Source: Sphingobacteriales bacterium
GTDB lineage: Bacteria; Bacteroidota; Bacteroidia; Sphingobacteriales; Sphingobacteriaceae
Direction: 5' to 3'
Length of the DNA stretch: 35,286 nt
Assembly (NCBI GenBank): GCA_015654985.1
Contig: JAATFW010000223.1
Span: forward strand, 1-35,286
How positions within the stretch are numbered: position 1 is the stretch's first letter; each line of letters begins with the position of its first letter. A program made the translations under genes and the position numbers. Of the stretch, positions 1-8,434 are shown piece after piece. Under the pieces are notes generated by a model that worked only from the letters and a program-made list of their open reading frames with translations, had not been told where the DNA came from and did no database searches.

Positions 1-1
1 A

Positions 2-1357
2 TTATCTTTTGTTTTGTTCCATTCCAGATAACGAGATCACATCTTCTGGAATTGCCAAAGCACTTCTTAAGTCATTTGGGGGCAATGTATAAGATTGTCC
101 ATTAGTGGTTCTTGTTAAGGTAAGATTGGCTCCAAGTTTATTCAGCCTTTTAATATCAGCCCACCGCAGGCCACGCAACAATAACTCTTTCCTCCTTTCC
201 TGAAGTACAAGGCCAAGCGCTGTTGCTGGGTCAGCAGCGGTCATGGGCACAAATGTGCCGGTCTTCCATCTTTTGACAAGTATTGTATTCAAGTCATGTA
301 TCGCTTCAATAGCTTTTCCTAATCTGGCATTACATTCAGCACGGATCAGGTAGAGCTCATCGGTTGCAATGCCCGTAAATTTGCCCGAACTGCCTGAATA
401 ATTACCCTTAAATCTGATCGAACCATCGGTGTTGGTTCTGAAAAATATAGTTTTTCTTAAATCATTGCTGGAATACGATGAATAAACATCGGGGCTGATT
501 TTAGCGATCGTGCTAACCAATTGATATTCGGCATACATATAAGTACTAAAAATCACTTCCGAATTGAGGTCTGCAACAGGATATGAAGCACTTGCATTTA
601 AAGTGTTAAAATCCAATATACTACTTTTCAAAGCTAATGCTGAGTCCGCACTGGCCAATGCTTTATTATAATCGCCCATAAAAAGATAAGCACGTGCTAA
701 TAAGCCATATGCAGCTGGTTTTGAAGGCCGGGTAGCTTTAAGTGGAGTAACAGGCAATAAAGAGATAGCCGACAGTAAGTCCTGAATGATCTGATCATAC
801 GTTTGCTGTACACTGGCCCTTACCGACTTTGTGTTAAAATCAGGATCTAAACGCAATGGCAGACCTAAATCAGTTGAGGCGGTACCGGCGTCATAGGGTA
901 ATGCCCAAATCTGAACGGCATCCAGATATCTGCTTGCCCTGAAAACAAGCGCCTGTCCTTTGATATTACCAGATCCTGGTAATTCTTGCTTTGCAAGATC
1001 GTCCAATATGGAATTGGATACATAAATGGCACTATAGCAGCTTAGCCAATCGTTACCATTTGCAGCTGTTGCAAATACAGTGCCCGGTTGCCAGGTGTAC
1101 ATGCGTTTATCGCTTTCCTGGAATAGATTGCTAAAATCGGCATCGCTCAGATAAAAATCGTCCGAACTGACTTCGCCGGATCCGGCATAGCTGGTGTTCA
1201 TCGTGTTATAATTATCCAGTAAAGCCTGATAGTCCTGTGTCCCTGACGGAACAGCCAGCGTCTTGTCTGATTTCTCCTCGAGATATTTTTCACAACCGCT
1301 TAAAACGGTTGTAGCCGTAAGCAGGATTAAAACTATAAAATATTTATTTTTTTTCAT
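2..1357 (-). CDS. SusD/RagB-family outer-membrane nutrient-binding lipoprotein
   Basis: SusD-type surface lipoprotein that captures substrate and passes it to its SusC partner. I place the start at the ATG at 1355-1357 rather than nine codons upstream, because it opens a classic lipoprotein signal: MKKNK, a hydrophobic stretch, then LSGC with the lipidated Cys. The N-terminal part (CEKYLEEKSDKT, then a TQDYQALLDNYN segment) is typical of SusD_N, the TPR-like helices follow (AYGLLARAYLFMGDYNKALA), and the C-terminal part carries LYLIRAECNARLGK and ERRKELLLRGLRWADIKRL, which are family hallmarks. About 451 aa, at the short end for the family. It starts 10 bp after the SusC stop, so the two are co-transcribed. 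Substrate cannot be read from sequence; no glycosidase adjoins it on the visible side, and the TlpA-like partner makes peptide or metal-chelate uptake as likely as glycan uptake. Confidence 0.93.
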   Translation of the reverse strand: MKKNKYFIVLILLTATTVLSGCEKYLEEKSDKTLAVPSGTQDYQALLDNYNTMNTSYAGSGEVSSDDFYLSDADFSNLFQESDKRMYTWQPGTVFATAANGNDWLSCYSAIYVSNSILDDLAKQELPGSGNIKGQALVFRASRYLDAVQIWALPYDAGTASTDLGLPLRLDPDFNTKSVRASVQQTYDQIIQDLLSAISLLPVTPLKATRPSKPAAYGLLARAYLFMGDYNKALASADSALALKSSILDFNTLNASASYPVADLNSEVIFSTYMYAEYQLVSTIAKISPDVYSSYSSNDLRKTIFFRTNTDGSIRFKGNYSGSSGKFTGIATDELYLIRAECNARLGKAIEAIHDLNTILVKRWKTGTFVPMTAADPATALGLVLQERRKELLLRGLRWADIKRLNKLGANLTLTRTTNGQSYTLPPNDLRSALAIPEDVISLSGMEQNKR

Positions 1358-1367
1358 GGAATAGTTA

Positions 1368-4300
1368 TTAATTAAGATTTGCACGTAGACCGATTGAATA
1401 AGTTCTCGGGGTTAATAAAGGATATAACCCATAGTTATAATCAGGATCGATATGATCTTTATTTGCCCTCCAAAGGATACCGATATTATTAACGTTAGCG
1501 TAGATTTGAAGGCTTTTTACCGGCAGGATGTGCCATTGTTGCTTATTGATATCATAGCTTAAATTGATATATTGCAGCCTGATATGGTCACCTTTGTCGA
1601 CAAGTACACTGGAACCTGCATAAAAGTTATCCCTTGCAGAATTTGTCGTAAAATCTGTGGATGGAACATTTGTCGACGATTCGTCCCCCGGCTTTTGCCA
1701 TCTTTTTCCATAATCCGAATTACCCTGTGCACTGGTAAACAGATTGGTGTAGTTGATGGAATTTCTTCTGAAATAGTAACCCAATTTATAAACGACGCTA
1801 AAATTTAACGACAATCCTTTATAAGCGATGGTGTTAATAAAGGAGCCGAATTTGGTTGGCAGCACTGAACCAAAATATTGCAGATCTGTTAGCTGGGTGC
1901 CGGAACTTGTTATGGCGGTATAGTCCTTGCTAATTTGTCCGTTCAGATAACCTTGCGGATCACCCGTCTGCGGATCAAGACCTGCCCATTTATAGGCATA
2001 TATAGAATAGACCGGTTTTCCCGGCACGCCGGTAACAGGGTATGAGGATGTGTTGGTAATAAAGGCGCTGCCCTGGGTGAAGTTCAGATAGTAATCAGTT
2101 ACCTGATCTTTGTAATAACTAAAATTTAGTGTTGTGCTCCATACGATCGCTTTGTTTATGTTAATACTTTTAAGTTCTACATCTACTCCATTTCCTTTCA
2201 TGCTTGCAATATTTTTCAACGAAGTAGTTCCTATGCCTGTGGTATAATCAATAAGTGCAGTACCAAATAGGTTTTCCCCATTCTTTCTGAAATATTCAAT
2301 TGTTCCGGTCAGTCTCTCATTTGTTGTCTTAAGGTCAACGGCCAGATTCAGCATTTTCGAGGTTTCCCATCTCAGTGACGGATTGTAGTAATTATTAAAG
2401 CGGGCATAAGGAGTGGCCGTATAAGGAGATATTCCGGGATAATAGGCAATTGTGCTTACAGCAACCATAGATGGGTCAATATTTCCGCTAAAGCCGTAAG
2501 TTGCTCTAAATTTAAGGTACGGCAGGATTGTGCTGTGATAAAATGGTTCCTCTGATATATTCCAGCTCAACCCGCCAGACCAGAACGGGTTCCACTGGTC
2601 ATTTGTTTTCAATCCAAATAAGTTAGAGGCGTCTCTTCTGCCGCTTGCCGAAAGCGCGTACCTCCCTTTATAAGTATAAGCAGCATTTGCATAGTATGAC
2701 ACATATCTTGTTGTCTGATCCCCCATAGACTTATTGTCCTGGATGAAGGAACTGCTGCCGCTAACAAAGTCGGGGTATTGACGGGTATAATCAACGTTGC
2801 CAAAAGTCAGGTTATCATCGTTGTATCCGTATAGCCTGTTTCGGTTACCTATTGTATGTGCTGATCTTATTTCATTACCGGCAATAGCCGTGATATTATG
2901 CATCCCCCAACTATGATTAAAGTTTAGCTGACCTCTAAAATTACTGGATTGTAAAAGTGAATTATTTAAATCCAGAATACCTCCCTGCGGTACTATAAAA
3001 TTAGCATCACCCGAAGCATCTATCTGGGCATAACGGTTTACAAAATTACGGGCATAATAACTATCCTGGTCATTTAAGGTATTTGTGCTTCCTTGCTGCC
3101 TTTCATACTGGTATTTTAAATCAGCACTAAGCCCGTTCCATATTTGATAATTTACACCGGCACTGGCGATAATATCTGAAGATAAAGCAGTGGTGAGGGT
3201 ATGCTGATAATCGGTCAGCGGATAGTAATTCCAGTCAGCTAATTTACCATCACCGGCAGATTGTTTGTAATTCTGCTCATAATCTTTTACAACGATAAGT
3301 GCGTTCCCATCCGCATCAGCAAATTGGGTATAAGGATAGAATGTATTGGATTGCGATGTGATAGAACCGTAAGCTGGTTTGCCACTTGTATTTTTTGTTT
3401 GCGTGTAATATATCCCTGATGAGACTTGCAAGGATCTTATTGGCCTGTAAATGTTTTGGAAACGAAAGTTTAACCTGCTGTAACCCGCATCAAGATTAGA
3501 AATATTCTTATCATAACCAGCGGAAGTATTCCATGAAAATTGCGCAGAGCCTCCTTGCATGTTTAGGAAATATTGCTGATTGGTGGCTTTTTGATACATG
3601 TATTTAGCAAACTGGTCTCTGATGTCAATATTCCTTAAGTTATTGATCTGTACCTGGGCCTGTGATCCAGAAATAGTTCCGTTCTTTTGTTGTAACAATA
3701 GTTCAATTACCGGAGAAAGAACAGGGTGGTTAACAGAGCTGATCTGGCTGTCATAATAACCTTTGTTAAATAACATTTGCTCCACATCGATAAAGTCAGA
3801 TGAGGACATTTGCCGGATATAGGCCAAGTCGGGCTTTTTACCGATAGTGAGGTTTGAATTAAAATCAATACTTACCGGCTCATTATACTTACCCTTTTTA
3901 GTAGTAATTACAATCACTCCATTTCCTGCCCTTGCACCCCAAATGGAGGCTGCTGCCGCATCTTTTAAAATTGTTATATTTTCAACAATGTTGGGATTGA
4001 TGTTATTGATATCCCCATCATATGGAAAGTTGTCGACGATGATTAATGAGCTTTTAGGCCCCCGGATAGTGCTTAAGCCCCTTACCATAATCTGTCCATC
4101 ACTATTTGTTCCTCTGTCAACGGTAATGCCGTTGGCAATAGATGGGAGCCTGCTTAGAATGTCGGGGCTTACTTGCAGGTTAAACAGTTTCTTGTCAACA
4201 TAGCTAAACGATCCGGTTGCCCGCTCTTTATTTAGGGATTGATAACCGGTAGATACGACTACATCTGATAACTGTGCATTCTCATTTTCCAGATAAACTT

Positions 4301-4574
4301 TTAAACTGTCTTTAAACGGAAGTTTAATTGGGAATACTTGCTTTTTATAGCCGATAAAAGAACATTCAATGTTAACCTTACTTCCTGAAGCAGTAATGGC
4401 AAACCGACCATTTTTGTCGGCCAATGTAGAATATCCTGTTTCCTTTATAGTAACGGTTGTACCAGGAAGCACTTTTTTATCTATGGCCGAAAATATACGG
4501 CCGTTGACTATATGCTGCGCGTTGGCACTGAAGTAACTGGTAATTATAACTAGTAAAAGTATATGTTGTTTCAT
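1368..4574 (-). CDS. SusC/RagA-family TonB-dependent outer-membrane transporter
   Basis: Outer-membrane TonB-dependent transporter of 1068 aa, normal length for SusC. Signal peptide MKQHILLLVIITSYFSANAQ with likely cleavage after Ala-Gln. A carboxypeptidase-regulatory-like beta-sandwich follows (about residues 21-105, with LPGTTVTIKETGYSTLADKNGRF), then the plug domain (about 110-230). The plug ends in the SusC signature ILKDAAAASIWGARAGNGV followed by VITTKKGK. The rest is a beta-barrel with alternating aromatic strands, ending in YSIGLRANLN. It lies between the TlpA-like gene (64 bp upstream) and SusD (10 bp downstream), all on the minus strand. No sigma factor or anti-sigma (FecR) gene sits next to it in this window, and the N-terminus lacks an obvious extra signalling (STN) domain, so regulation is not apparent. 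Confidence 0.95.
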   Translation of the reverse strand: MKQHILLLVIITSYFSANAQHIVNGRIFSAIDKKVLPGTTVTIKETGYSTLADKNGRFAITASGSKVNIECSFIGYKKQVFPIKLPFKDSLKVYLENENAQLSDVVVSTGYQSLNKERATGSFSYVDKKLFNLQVSPDILSRLPSIANGITVDRGTNSDGQIMVRGLSTIRGPKSSLIIVDNFPYDGDINNINPNIVENITILKDAAAASIWGARAGNGVIVITTKKGKYNEPVSIDFNSNLTIGKKPDLAYIRQMSSSDFIDVEQMLFNKGYYDSQISSVNHPVLSPVIELLLQQKNGTISGSQAQVQINNLRNIDIRDQFAKYMYQKATNQQYFLNMQGGSAQFSWNTSAGYDKNISNLDAGYSRLNFRFQNIYRPIRSLQVSSGIYYTQTKNTSGKPAYGSITSQSNTFYPYTQFADADGNALIVVKDYEQNYKQSAGDGKLADWNYYPLTDYQHTLTTALSSDIIASAGVNYQIWNGLSADLKYQYERQQGSTNTLNDQDSYYARNFVNRYAQIDASGDANFIVPQGGILDLNNSLLQSSNFRGQLNFNHSWGMHNITAIAGNEIRSAHTIGNRNRLYGYNDDNLTFGNVDYTRQYPDFVSGSSSFIQDNKSMGDQTTRYVSYYANAAYTYKGRYALSASGRRDASNLFGLKTNDQWNPFWSGGLSWNISEEPFYHSTILPYLKFRATYGFSGNIDPSMVAVSTIAYYPGISPYTATPYARFNNYYNPSLRWETSKMLNLAVDLKTTNERLTGTIEYFRKNGENLFGTALIDYTTGIGTTSLKNIASMKGNGVDVELKSININKAIVWSTTLNFSYYKDQVTDYYLNFTQGSAFITNTSSYPVTGVPGKPVYSIYAYKWAGLDPQTGDPQGYLNGQISKDYTAITSSGTQLTDLQYFGSVLPTKFGSFINTIAYKGLSLNFSVVYKLGYYFRRNSINYTNLFTSAQGNSDYGKRWQKPGDESSTNVPSTDFTTNSARDNFYAGSSVLVDKGDHIRLQYINLSYDINKQQWHILPVKSLQIYANVNNIGILWRANKDHIDPDYNYGLYPLLTPRTYSIGLRANLN

Positions 4575-4637
4575 GTTTGCTTTTCCTTTAAATGGGTGTT
4601 GAAATATGATGGAAGCGTGTTTGTTCCAATAAAATAT

Positions 4638-5996
4638 CTATTCGGAAAGACTACTTTTGTCACGCAGGACAAAGATGTTCAGGTATCTTTCGGCTTCTGC
4701 TAAGTCGAGATCGTATTGCTTGAGTTCCTTTCTTAATGCTTGCAGTTCAAGATCTCCCGAGAGCCGTATATCAACATTGTCTATGTAATGTGTTTCGTCG
4801 ACAATCGGAAGTTTTATGGTAGCCTCTCCATTCAGGCGCATAACCAGATAAGAGATAGGGCCATTAATTAGCTTTGATGGTTTTGCAGGAATTGAATTTT
4901 CAAGATTCCCTCCCCGGGTTTTGATCTTATCAATTGCAGATGTTCGAACAAGTACAAGGCATTTGGTTAACCGCTTTTCGATCTTTCCGAAGTAATTTGT
5001 GTAGCGGTTAAGATCCTCTAACATATATTCATACAGAGAGTCGGCTTTACTCATTGGAACAATAAGATCATAATTGTACTCATTACCAACATCCCAATAC
5101 CCGTTCTCATTCCTGGTCATCGTTATTTTAGCTTTGTCCTTCACCTCCATCAGCAATCTTTTAGTACTATAGCTATCATTTAAAGCTGAAAATAAAGGAC
5201 TTATCGCGTCTTCATAGATTTGAAGCATGACTGAGTTTGTTACAGATCTGCCGTTAGTTATGTTGTTGGAAGTTCTGAACCGTGTACCGCTTGGCAGACC
5301 TGCGTAATGTCCTTTTGATAATATAGAATAGTGAGATAATTCTAAGTTACCGGGAAAGTTGTCAGACAGAAACAAGGGCTTTTGAGGATCAATGTCAATC
5401 TTAGAAATAAGTTTTTTACCGTGTCCTGCTAAAATAGCATTTATGTTGGATGACGTTACTTCGTCAGCGCCAGTGATCGCTGCAACTTCTCCGCCTGTGT
5501 TTACCCAGACACAATGAGGAATACCCCTGTGTGGGAAGATTTTTTTCAGAATGGTGTCACTTACCACTGATGTGATCTCATATTTTTTGACCGTTTTTGA
5601 TGCGAAGAAATCAGCGATTTTTTTCCTGTCCTCATAAGTGACAGCTATGATTTGGATTTTATCGCCAAACTCTTTTTCTAAGGCTTCCATTTTAGGAAAA
5701 TTTGCTATGCAGGAACTGCACCAGGTAGCCCAGAAATCCAGAATAATGAGTTTTCCCCGGTAGTCATTCAGGGTGATAAATTTCTTGCCTTGTGGATGAT
5801 TGACAACTTGAAGGGGCATATTCCGGAGATTGTAGGGAATACTGTCGCCAATGTTAAGGGGGGGTATTTCCTGCGCCTTTGCCGCAGAAAAAAGGCAAAG
5901 CATAGATAGTGCTATATATAGTGGCTTACAGGATTGCCGGAGCAAAGATTTGGGGCATAACAATCCCACCACGATGTATATCGTTGTTTTTTTCAT
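4638..5996 (-). CDS. TlpA-like thioredoxin-fold protein with long C-terminal domain
   Basis: Periplasmic or membrane-attached thiol-disulfide protein of about 452 aa. The thioredoxin fold shows the order GDSIP, LIILDFWATWC, SSC, AVTYED and a cis-Pro-like segment HRGIPHCVWV; the active site is CSSC (residues 93 and 96 counted from the ATG at 5994-5996). I chose this start because it gives MKKTTIYIVVG, but the N-terminus is odd: two hydrophobic stretches separated by CPKSLLRQSCK, the second ending FSAAKAQ like a signal-peptidase I site. A later start is therefore possible. The C-terminal ~230 residues are a helical domain I do not recognise. Such TlpA-like proteins often precede SusC/SusD pairs in Sphingobacteriales; it is 64 bp from SusC and probably heads the operon. 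Exact substrate unknown. Confidence 0.85.
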   Translation of the reverse strand: MKKTTIYIVVGLLCPKSLLRQSCKPLYIALSMLCLFSAAKAQEIPPLNIGDSIPYNLRNMPLQVVNHPQGKKFITLNDYRGKLIILDFWATWCSSCIANFPKMEALEKEFGDKIQIIAVTYEDRKKIADFFASKTVKKYEITSVVSDTILKKIFPHRGIPHCVWVNTGGEVAAITGADEVTSSNINAILAGHGKKLISKIDIDPQKPLFLSDNFPGNLELSHYSILSKGHYAGLPSGTRFRTSNNITNGRSVTNSVMLQIYEDAISPLFSALNDSYSTKRLLMEVKDKAKITMTRNENGYWDVGNEYNYDLIVPMSKADSLYEYMLEDLNRYTNYFGKIEKRLTKCLVLVRTSAIDKIKTRGGNLENSIPAKPSKLINGPISYLVMRLNGEATIKLPIVDETHYIDNVDIRLSGDLELQALRKELKQYDLDLAEAERYLNIFVLRDKSSLSE

Positions 5997-6095
5997 TGTA
6001 ATAAGCTTGGTTGATTTTAAAAATGGAATAGTAAATGGTAGTGGCAACTGTCATAGAAGATGCTGCTACACTACCGAAGATTAACAATCTGAAAC

Positions 6096-6452
6096 TTACT
6101 CGGGGGACTTGATTATGTTTTTAAAGAGGTTTTTAAGTGTTGTAGCGTTTCTGTTATTAAATGAAGTTACAACTGAATCAAGCTGTATAGTATTCCTCAT
6201 TCGGTAAGGACAAACCTCTATGGGAATCTTATTGGTCGTGCATATTAGAGCTGGCTTTGGTGACTTTACAAAATTATGGAAGAGCTGTTTATGAAAGTTT
6301 AAGTAGTTGAAGGACAAGCAAGCTCTCCGCTTATTATATATATAAGCTATTGACTTCCCTTGCCCCAAAAAAGGCACAGGCCTCTTTCCTTCATCACTGA
6401 GTCCTTTTGCTATTGAAACGTTTTCTCTGTTATTAGTTGTTTGTTTACTCAT
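6096..6452 (-). CDS. Uncharacterised 118-aa ORF
   Basis: I do not recognise this protein. It starts MSKQTTNNRENVSIAKGL, has a central basic/aromatic stretch (YIYNKRRACLSF) and ends LKNLFKNIIKSPE. It has no signal peptide or clear membrane segment and three or four scattered cysteines. Points for it being real: it fills an otherwise empty interval, is Asn/Lys-rich like nearby accessory genes, and lies directly downstream (minus strand) of the structured element at 6470-6669 and a good -7 box. Points against: no ribosome-binding site, no recognisable domain, and short length. It ends about 100 bp before the TlpA-like start. It could be a leader-controlled small protein, a gene remnant or chance. 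Confidence 0.3.
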   Translation of the reverse strand: MSKQTTNNRENVSIAKGLSDEGKRPVPFLGQGKSIAYIYNKRRACLSFNYLNFHKQLFHNFVKSPKPALICTTNKIPIEVCPYRMRNTIQLDSVVTSFNNRNATTLKNLFKNIIKSPE

Positions 6453-6469
6453 TATCGATATATCTCAAT

Positions 6470-6669
6470 AACAAGTCTTAGCAGGAGGCTTAAAGAACAA
6501 AAGGGTTGGAACCTACCCGCTATTTGATCCCAGGCTGTGACAAGCCTCCGCCGAAACGGACGAACCACAAATGCGTAAGTAGGCCCAACCCTTTTGGCTA
6601 TAGGGAATGGGCGCTTTAACTTACTCTTGCGGTTCTAAGAACTGTCACATTCGGGATGCAAGACTTGTT
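6470..6669 (-). ncRNA. Candidate structured RNA (~200 nt), possibly 6S-like or a long leader
   Basis: The interval is closed by a perfect 10-bp inverted repeat (6470-6479 with 6660-6669), extended by GCA/TGC (6481-6483 with 6657-6659) past one bulged base. Inside are AGAAC/GTTCT (6494-6498 with 6632-6636), an 11-bp perfect arm AAAAGGGTTGG/CCAACCCTTTT (6499-6509 with 6585-6595), then CCTAC/GTAGG (6512-6516 with 6579-6583), and small apical hairpins (6532-6547, 6547-6560). The whole forms one long rod with a large one-sided bubble (6596-6631), reminiscent of 6S RNA. I favour the minus strand because a perfect TAnnTTTG -7 box lies just upstream on that strand (6699-6706); no U-run terminator is visible on either strand. 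Family assignment is inference. It could instead be the 5' leader of the 118-aa ORF. Confidence 0.45.
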
Positions 6670-6698
6670 AAGCGCTAAACCTCTTTTACGAAGAAGCG

Positions 6699-6706
6699 CA
6701 AATGTA
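6699..6706 (-). promoter_or_regulatory. Bacteroidetes-type -7 box (TACATTTG)
   Basis: On the minus strand this reads TACATTTG, an exact match to the Bacteroidetes TAnnTTTG -7 consensus. It would start transcription around 6690, about 20 nt before the closing stem of the structured element. A convincing -33 TTG at the right distance is not seen. Confidence 0.35.
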
Positions 6707-6727
6707 AATAACTTTCGGAGTATTTAA

Positions 6728-6740
6728 TTACTCTGAGTAA
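6728..6740. promoter_or_regulatory. Palindromic operator candidate upstream of XRE gene
   Basis: TTACTCTGAGTAA is a perfect 6-1-6 inverted repeat 108 bp before the first XRE-type regulator and about 20 bp upstream of the divergent -7 box. It is a reasonable operator for autoregulation by the XRE protein or for control of the divergent transcript. Inference from position and symmetry only. Confidence 0.35.
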
Positions 6741-6848
6741 CCAAAGATACTTAGAACATTGCTTTTATTCAATGGAAATAAGTTGTTTTTATTTGTATTT
6801 TGGTTGTATTTTTACTTAATTTGTTTGTATTAAACAATAAATCGCTTC

Positions 6849-7247
6849 ATGGATAAAAAAGACAAGCAAAGAACAAAAGAGAAAATCGGCCCAAAAGTTA
6901 GGAGGCTACGACAAATTAAAGGAATGAGCCAAAAGGTTTTTGCTTCTGAATTGAATATTTCTCAACAAGCCGTATCTAAGATTGAACAAAGTGAAATTGT
7001 TAATGAGGAAACCTTGGATAAAATTGCAGAAGTATTAGGTGTTTCTATTGAAGCAATTATTAATTTTGACGAAGACGCTGCATTCAACAATTTTATCAGT
7101 AAAAATGAAATTATAAATCAGCGATGTGAGGTTACTAATAACTATGACTCTATTGATCAGGTCAAGGAGCTGTACGAGAGATTGCTTAATAGCGAGATTG
7201 AAAAAAATAATCTGTTAAGGGAGCTATTAGAATTAAGAAAGAGATAG
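6849..7247 (+). CDS. XRE-family helix-turn-helix transcriptional regulator
   Basis: Cytoplasmic DNA-binding protein of 132 aa. The HTH_3/Cro-C1 domain covers about residues 14-72: VRRLRQIKGMSQKVFASELN, then ISQQAVSKIEQSE as the recognition helix, ending LDKIAEVLGVSIEAIINF. A short linker (FNNFISKNEIINQ) and a charged C-terminal helix (QVKELYERLLNSEIEKNNLL) follow; this two-part layout is common in small Bacteroidetes XRE regulators and the helix may mediate oligomerisation. The upstream 120 bp are very AT-rich, with a near-consensus -7 (TTAATTTG) close to the ATG. The gene is followed 39 bp later by a diverged paralogue, so the two are probably one operon. Its targets are unknown; the palindrome at 6728-6740 is a candidate. 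Confidence 0.85.
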   Translation: MDKKDKQRTKEKIGPKVRRLRQIKGMSQKVFASELNISQQAVSKIEQSEIVNEETLDKIAEVLGVSIEAIINFDEDAAFNNFISKNEIINQRCEVTNNYDSIDQVKELYERLLNSEIEKNNLLRELLELRKR

Positions 7248-7286
7248 AAGTTGCAATTGTCGCCCCCTATCTATAATGTCATTTAT

Positions 7287-7664
7287 ATGGAACAGTCAAA
7301 TATTATTAAAAAACAAAGACATCAAGGACTTCAGGTCAAACATGTATTGGAGCTTTTTAACGTACCTGTTGAAACTCTTATAACTGGTTTAAATCTTACT
7401 CAGTCGGATATTTTAGGAATATTTTCCAGTTCTGTAGTAAAAGAGGAGCTTCTAAACAAAATTGCTTCTTTCCTAAACATCCCTGTTGATGTTATTAAAA
7501 ATCTCAATGATGAGGTCTCGTTTAGCACTACTATTCTTTCAGAAAACAATACAATTATTAATTACAATTATTGCATTAATCAGAATTCAATAGAAAATAT
7601 TTCTAAAATCTATGAAATTGTTAGGGATTTGGTAAAAAAAGAACAGGAGCCAAAATCTGATTGA
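7287..7664 (+). CDS. Diverged XRE-like paralogue of the preceding regulator
   Basis: About 125 aa from the ATG at 7287 (MEQSNIIKKQ); an upstream TTG at 7251 is in frame but less likely. It has the same layout as the gene before it: an N-terminal helical bundle where the HTH should be (VKHVLELFNVPVETLITGLN, then LTQSDILGIFSSSVVKEELL), a segment LNKIASFLNIPVDVIKNL that matches LDKIAEVLGVSIEAIINF of its neighbour, an NNTIINYNYCIN linker and a closing helix ISKIYEIVRDLVKK. The recognition-helix residues (SQQAVSKIEQ in the neighbour) are not conserved, so DNA binding may be altered or lost. It could act as a partner or antagonist of the first protein. Function inferred only from paralogy and tandem position. 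Confidence 0.7.
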   Translation: MEQSNIIKKQRHQGLQVKHVLELFNVPVETLITGLNLTQSDILGIFSSSVVKEELLNKIASFLNIPVDVIKNLNDEVSFSTTILSENNTIINYNYCINQNSIENISKIYEIVRDLVKKEQEPKSD

Positions 7665-7969
7665 TAAAATCCACTCACTTGTAGCTATTTATTCTATTCA
7701 GGCATAGGCCTTTAGTAATAAAAATCATGTTACCTATCCGCTTGTTTAATTCCATAACATACTTTCTTTGGGGAAAATAGGATGAGGTCGATATCTGGCT
7801 GCTTTCTAGTTTTACACAAAGACTAAGAGGTTGTAATATAAAATGCACATTCAATAAAAACAGGCAACGAAGAGCAACCGACGCAAATTAAACCAGACTG
7901 CAGTTTCAATCATATTCTGCAAATGTAATAGGGGTTGCTGTGACAACCTCTCGCCACCAAATGAAACGC
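7665..7969. other. Gene-free interval with a 9-bp inverted repeat
   Basis: I see no convincing gene here. A perfect 9-bp inverted repeat (AGAGGTTGT at 7826-7834, ACAACCTCT at 7943-7951) brackets about 108 bp, inside which lies a further GGTTG/CAACC hairpin (7933-7948) and, on the minus strand, a TACATTTG box (7920-7927). It could be a small decayed insertion. Nothing encoded between the arms is recognisable. Confidence 0.3.
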
Positions 7970-8015
7970 AACGAAAAAGGCTCCTTAACGTAGCTGTTGC
8001 CCCATTACAGGAGCC
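7970..8015 (-). terminator. Rho-independent terminator after Rpn remnant
   Basis: Read on the minus strand, GGCTCCT (8009-8015) pairs with AGGAGCC (7979-7985) and is followed at once by TTTTTCGTT. It lies about 30 bp downstream of the stop codon of the Rpn remnant at 8044, so it is the old terminator of that gene. Confidence 0.6.
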
Positions 8016-8043
8016 ATCATATTTTAAAGCGGGAGTGCAGAAA

Positions 8044-8332
8044 TTACAATCTCTGTATTTCATCAGGAGATAATCCTGTAAATTTGCTGATCTGAGCGAC
8101 TGGCAAACCATCGGCTTTCATTGCCCTGGCAATATTGCGTTTTTCCTCTTCCCGACCCTTCTTTTCCACATAGGCAAACGCATTTTGCGTATCCCATTTT
8201 TTCATATTGTCTGTTTTCATGGGTTCTCAAGAAATCGCTACCGCTAAGGTTGCCTTTAAACTTGCTCCATATGCCATACGTTCCTCCGTTGTTAATTCTG
8301 ATACCCCTGCTATACTGAAGATCTTCTGAAAA
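8044..8332 (-). pseudogene. C-terminal remnant of an Rpn-family (PD-(D/E)XK) nuclease gene
   Basis: Minus-strand translation gives a typical Rpn/PDDEXK_2 family tail: FQKIFSIAGVSELTTEER, MAYGASLK, then an in-frame TGA near 8236, then MKKWDTQNAF, YVEKKGREEEKRNIARAMK and the closing ADGLPVAQISKFTGLSPDEI before the stop at 8044-8046. Tails of the form GREEEKxxIAxxMxxxGxxxxxIxxxTGLSxEEI are characteristic of this family. The catalytic N-terminal part is missing and the reading frame holds a stop, so the gene is dead. The N-terminal fragment at 9628-9864 belongs to the same subfamily (KYIDPLTDYGF) and could be its lost front half. Rpn proteins are recombination-promoting nucleases often mis-annotated as transposases. 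Confidence 0.7.
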
Positions 8333-8350
8333 CCAGCTTGTCAGAACTGG

Positions 8351-8434
8351 TTACAACCCCTGTATTTCTTCAGAGGGCAAGCCGGTACCTTTTGCTATAT
8401 CCTCAATGGGAACACTCAAATTCTTAATTTTTAG
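8351..8434 (-). pseudogene. Second Rpn-type C-terminal tail remnant
   Basis: Minus-strand reading LKIKNLSVPIEDIAKGTGLP followed by SEEIQGL and a stop at 8351-8353 is another Rpn-family C-terminal tail, distinct from the tail at 8044. The frame cannot be followed upstream of 8434, where sequence matching the ATPase gene begins on the opposite strand. It is a fragment of under 30 codons, left by rearrangement. Confidence 0.55.

Noticed and set aside
3847-4203. 118-codon open frame on the plus strand inside SusC
   Set aside because: Antisense to a full-length SusC gene, and the protein has no recognisable features.
7851-8111. 86-codon minus-strand frame near the Rpn remnant
   Set aside because: Its first 20 codons are the Rpn tail read in the wrong frame; the rest is the terminator and intergenic DNA.
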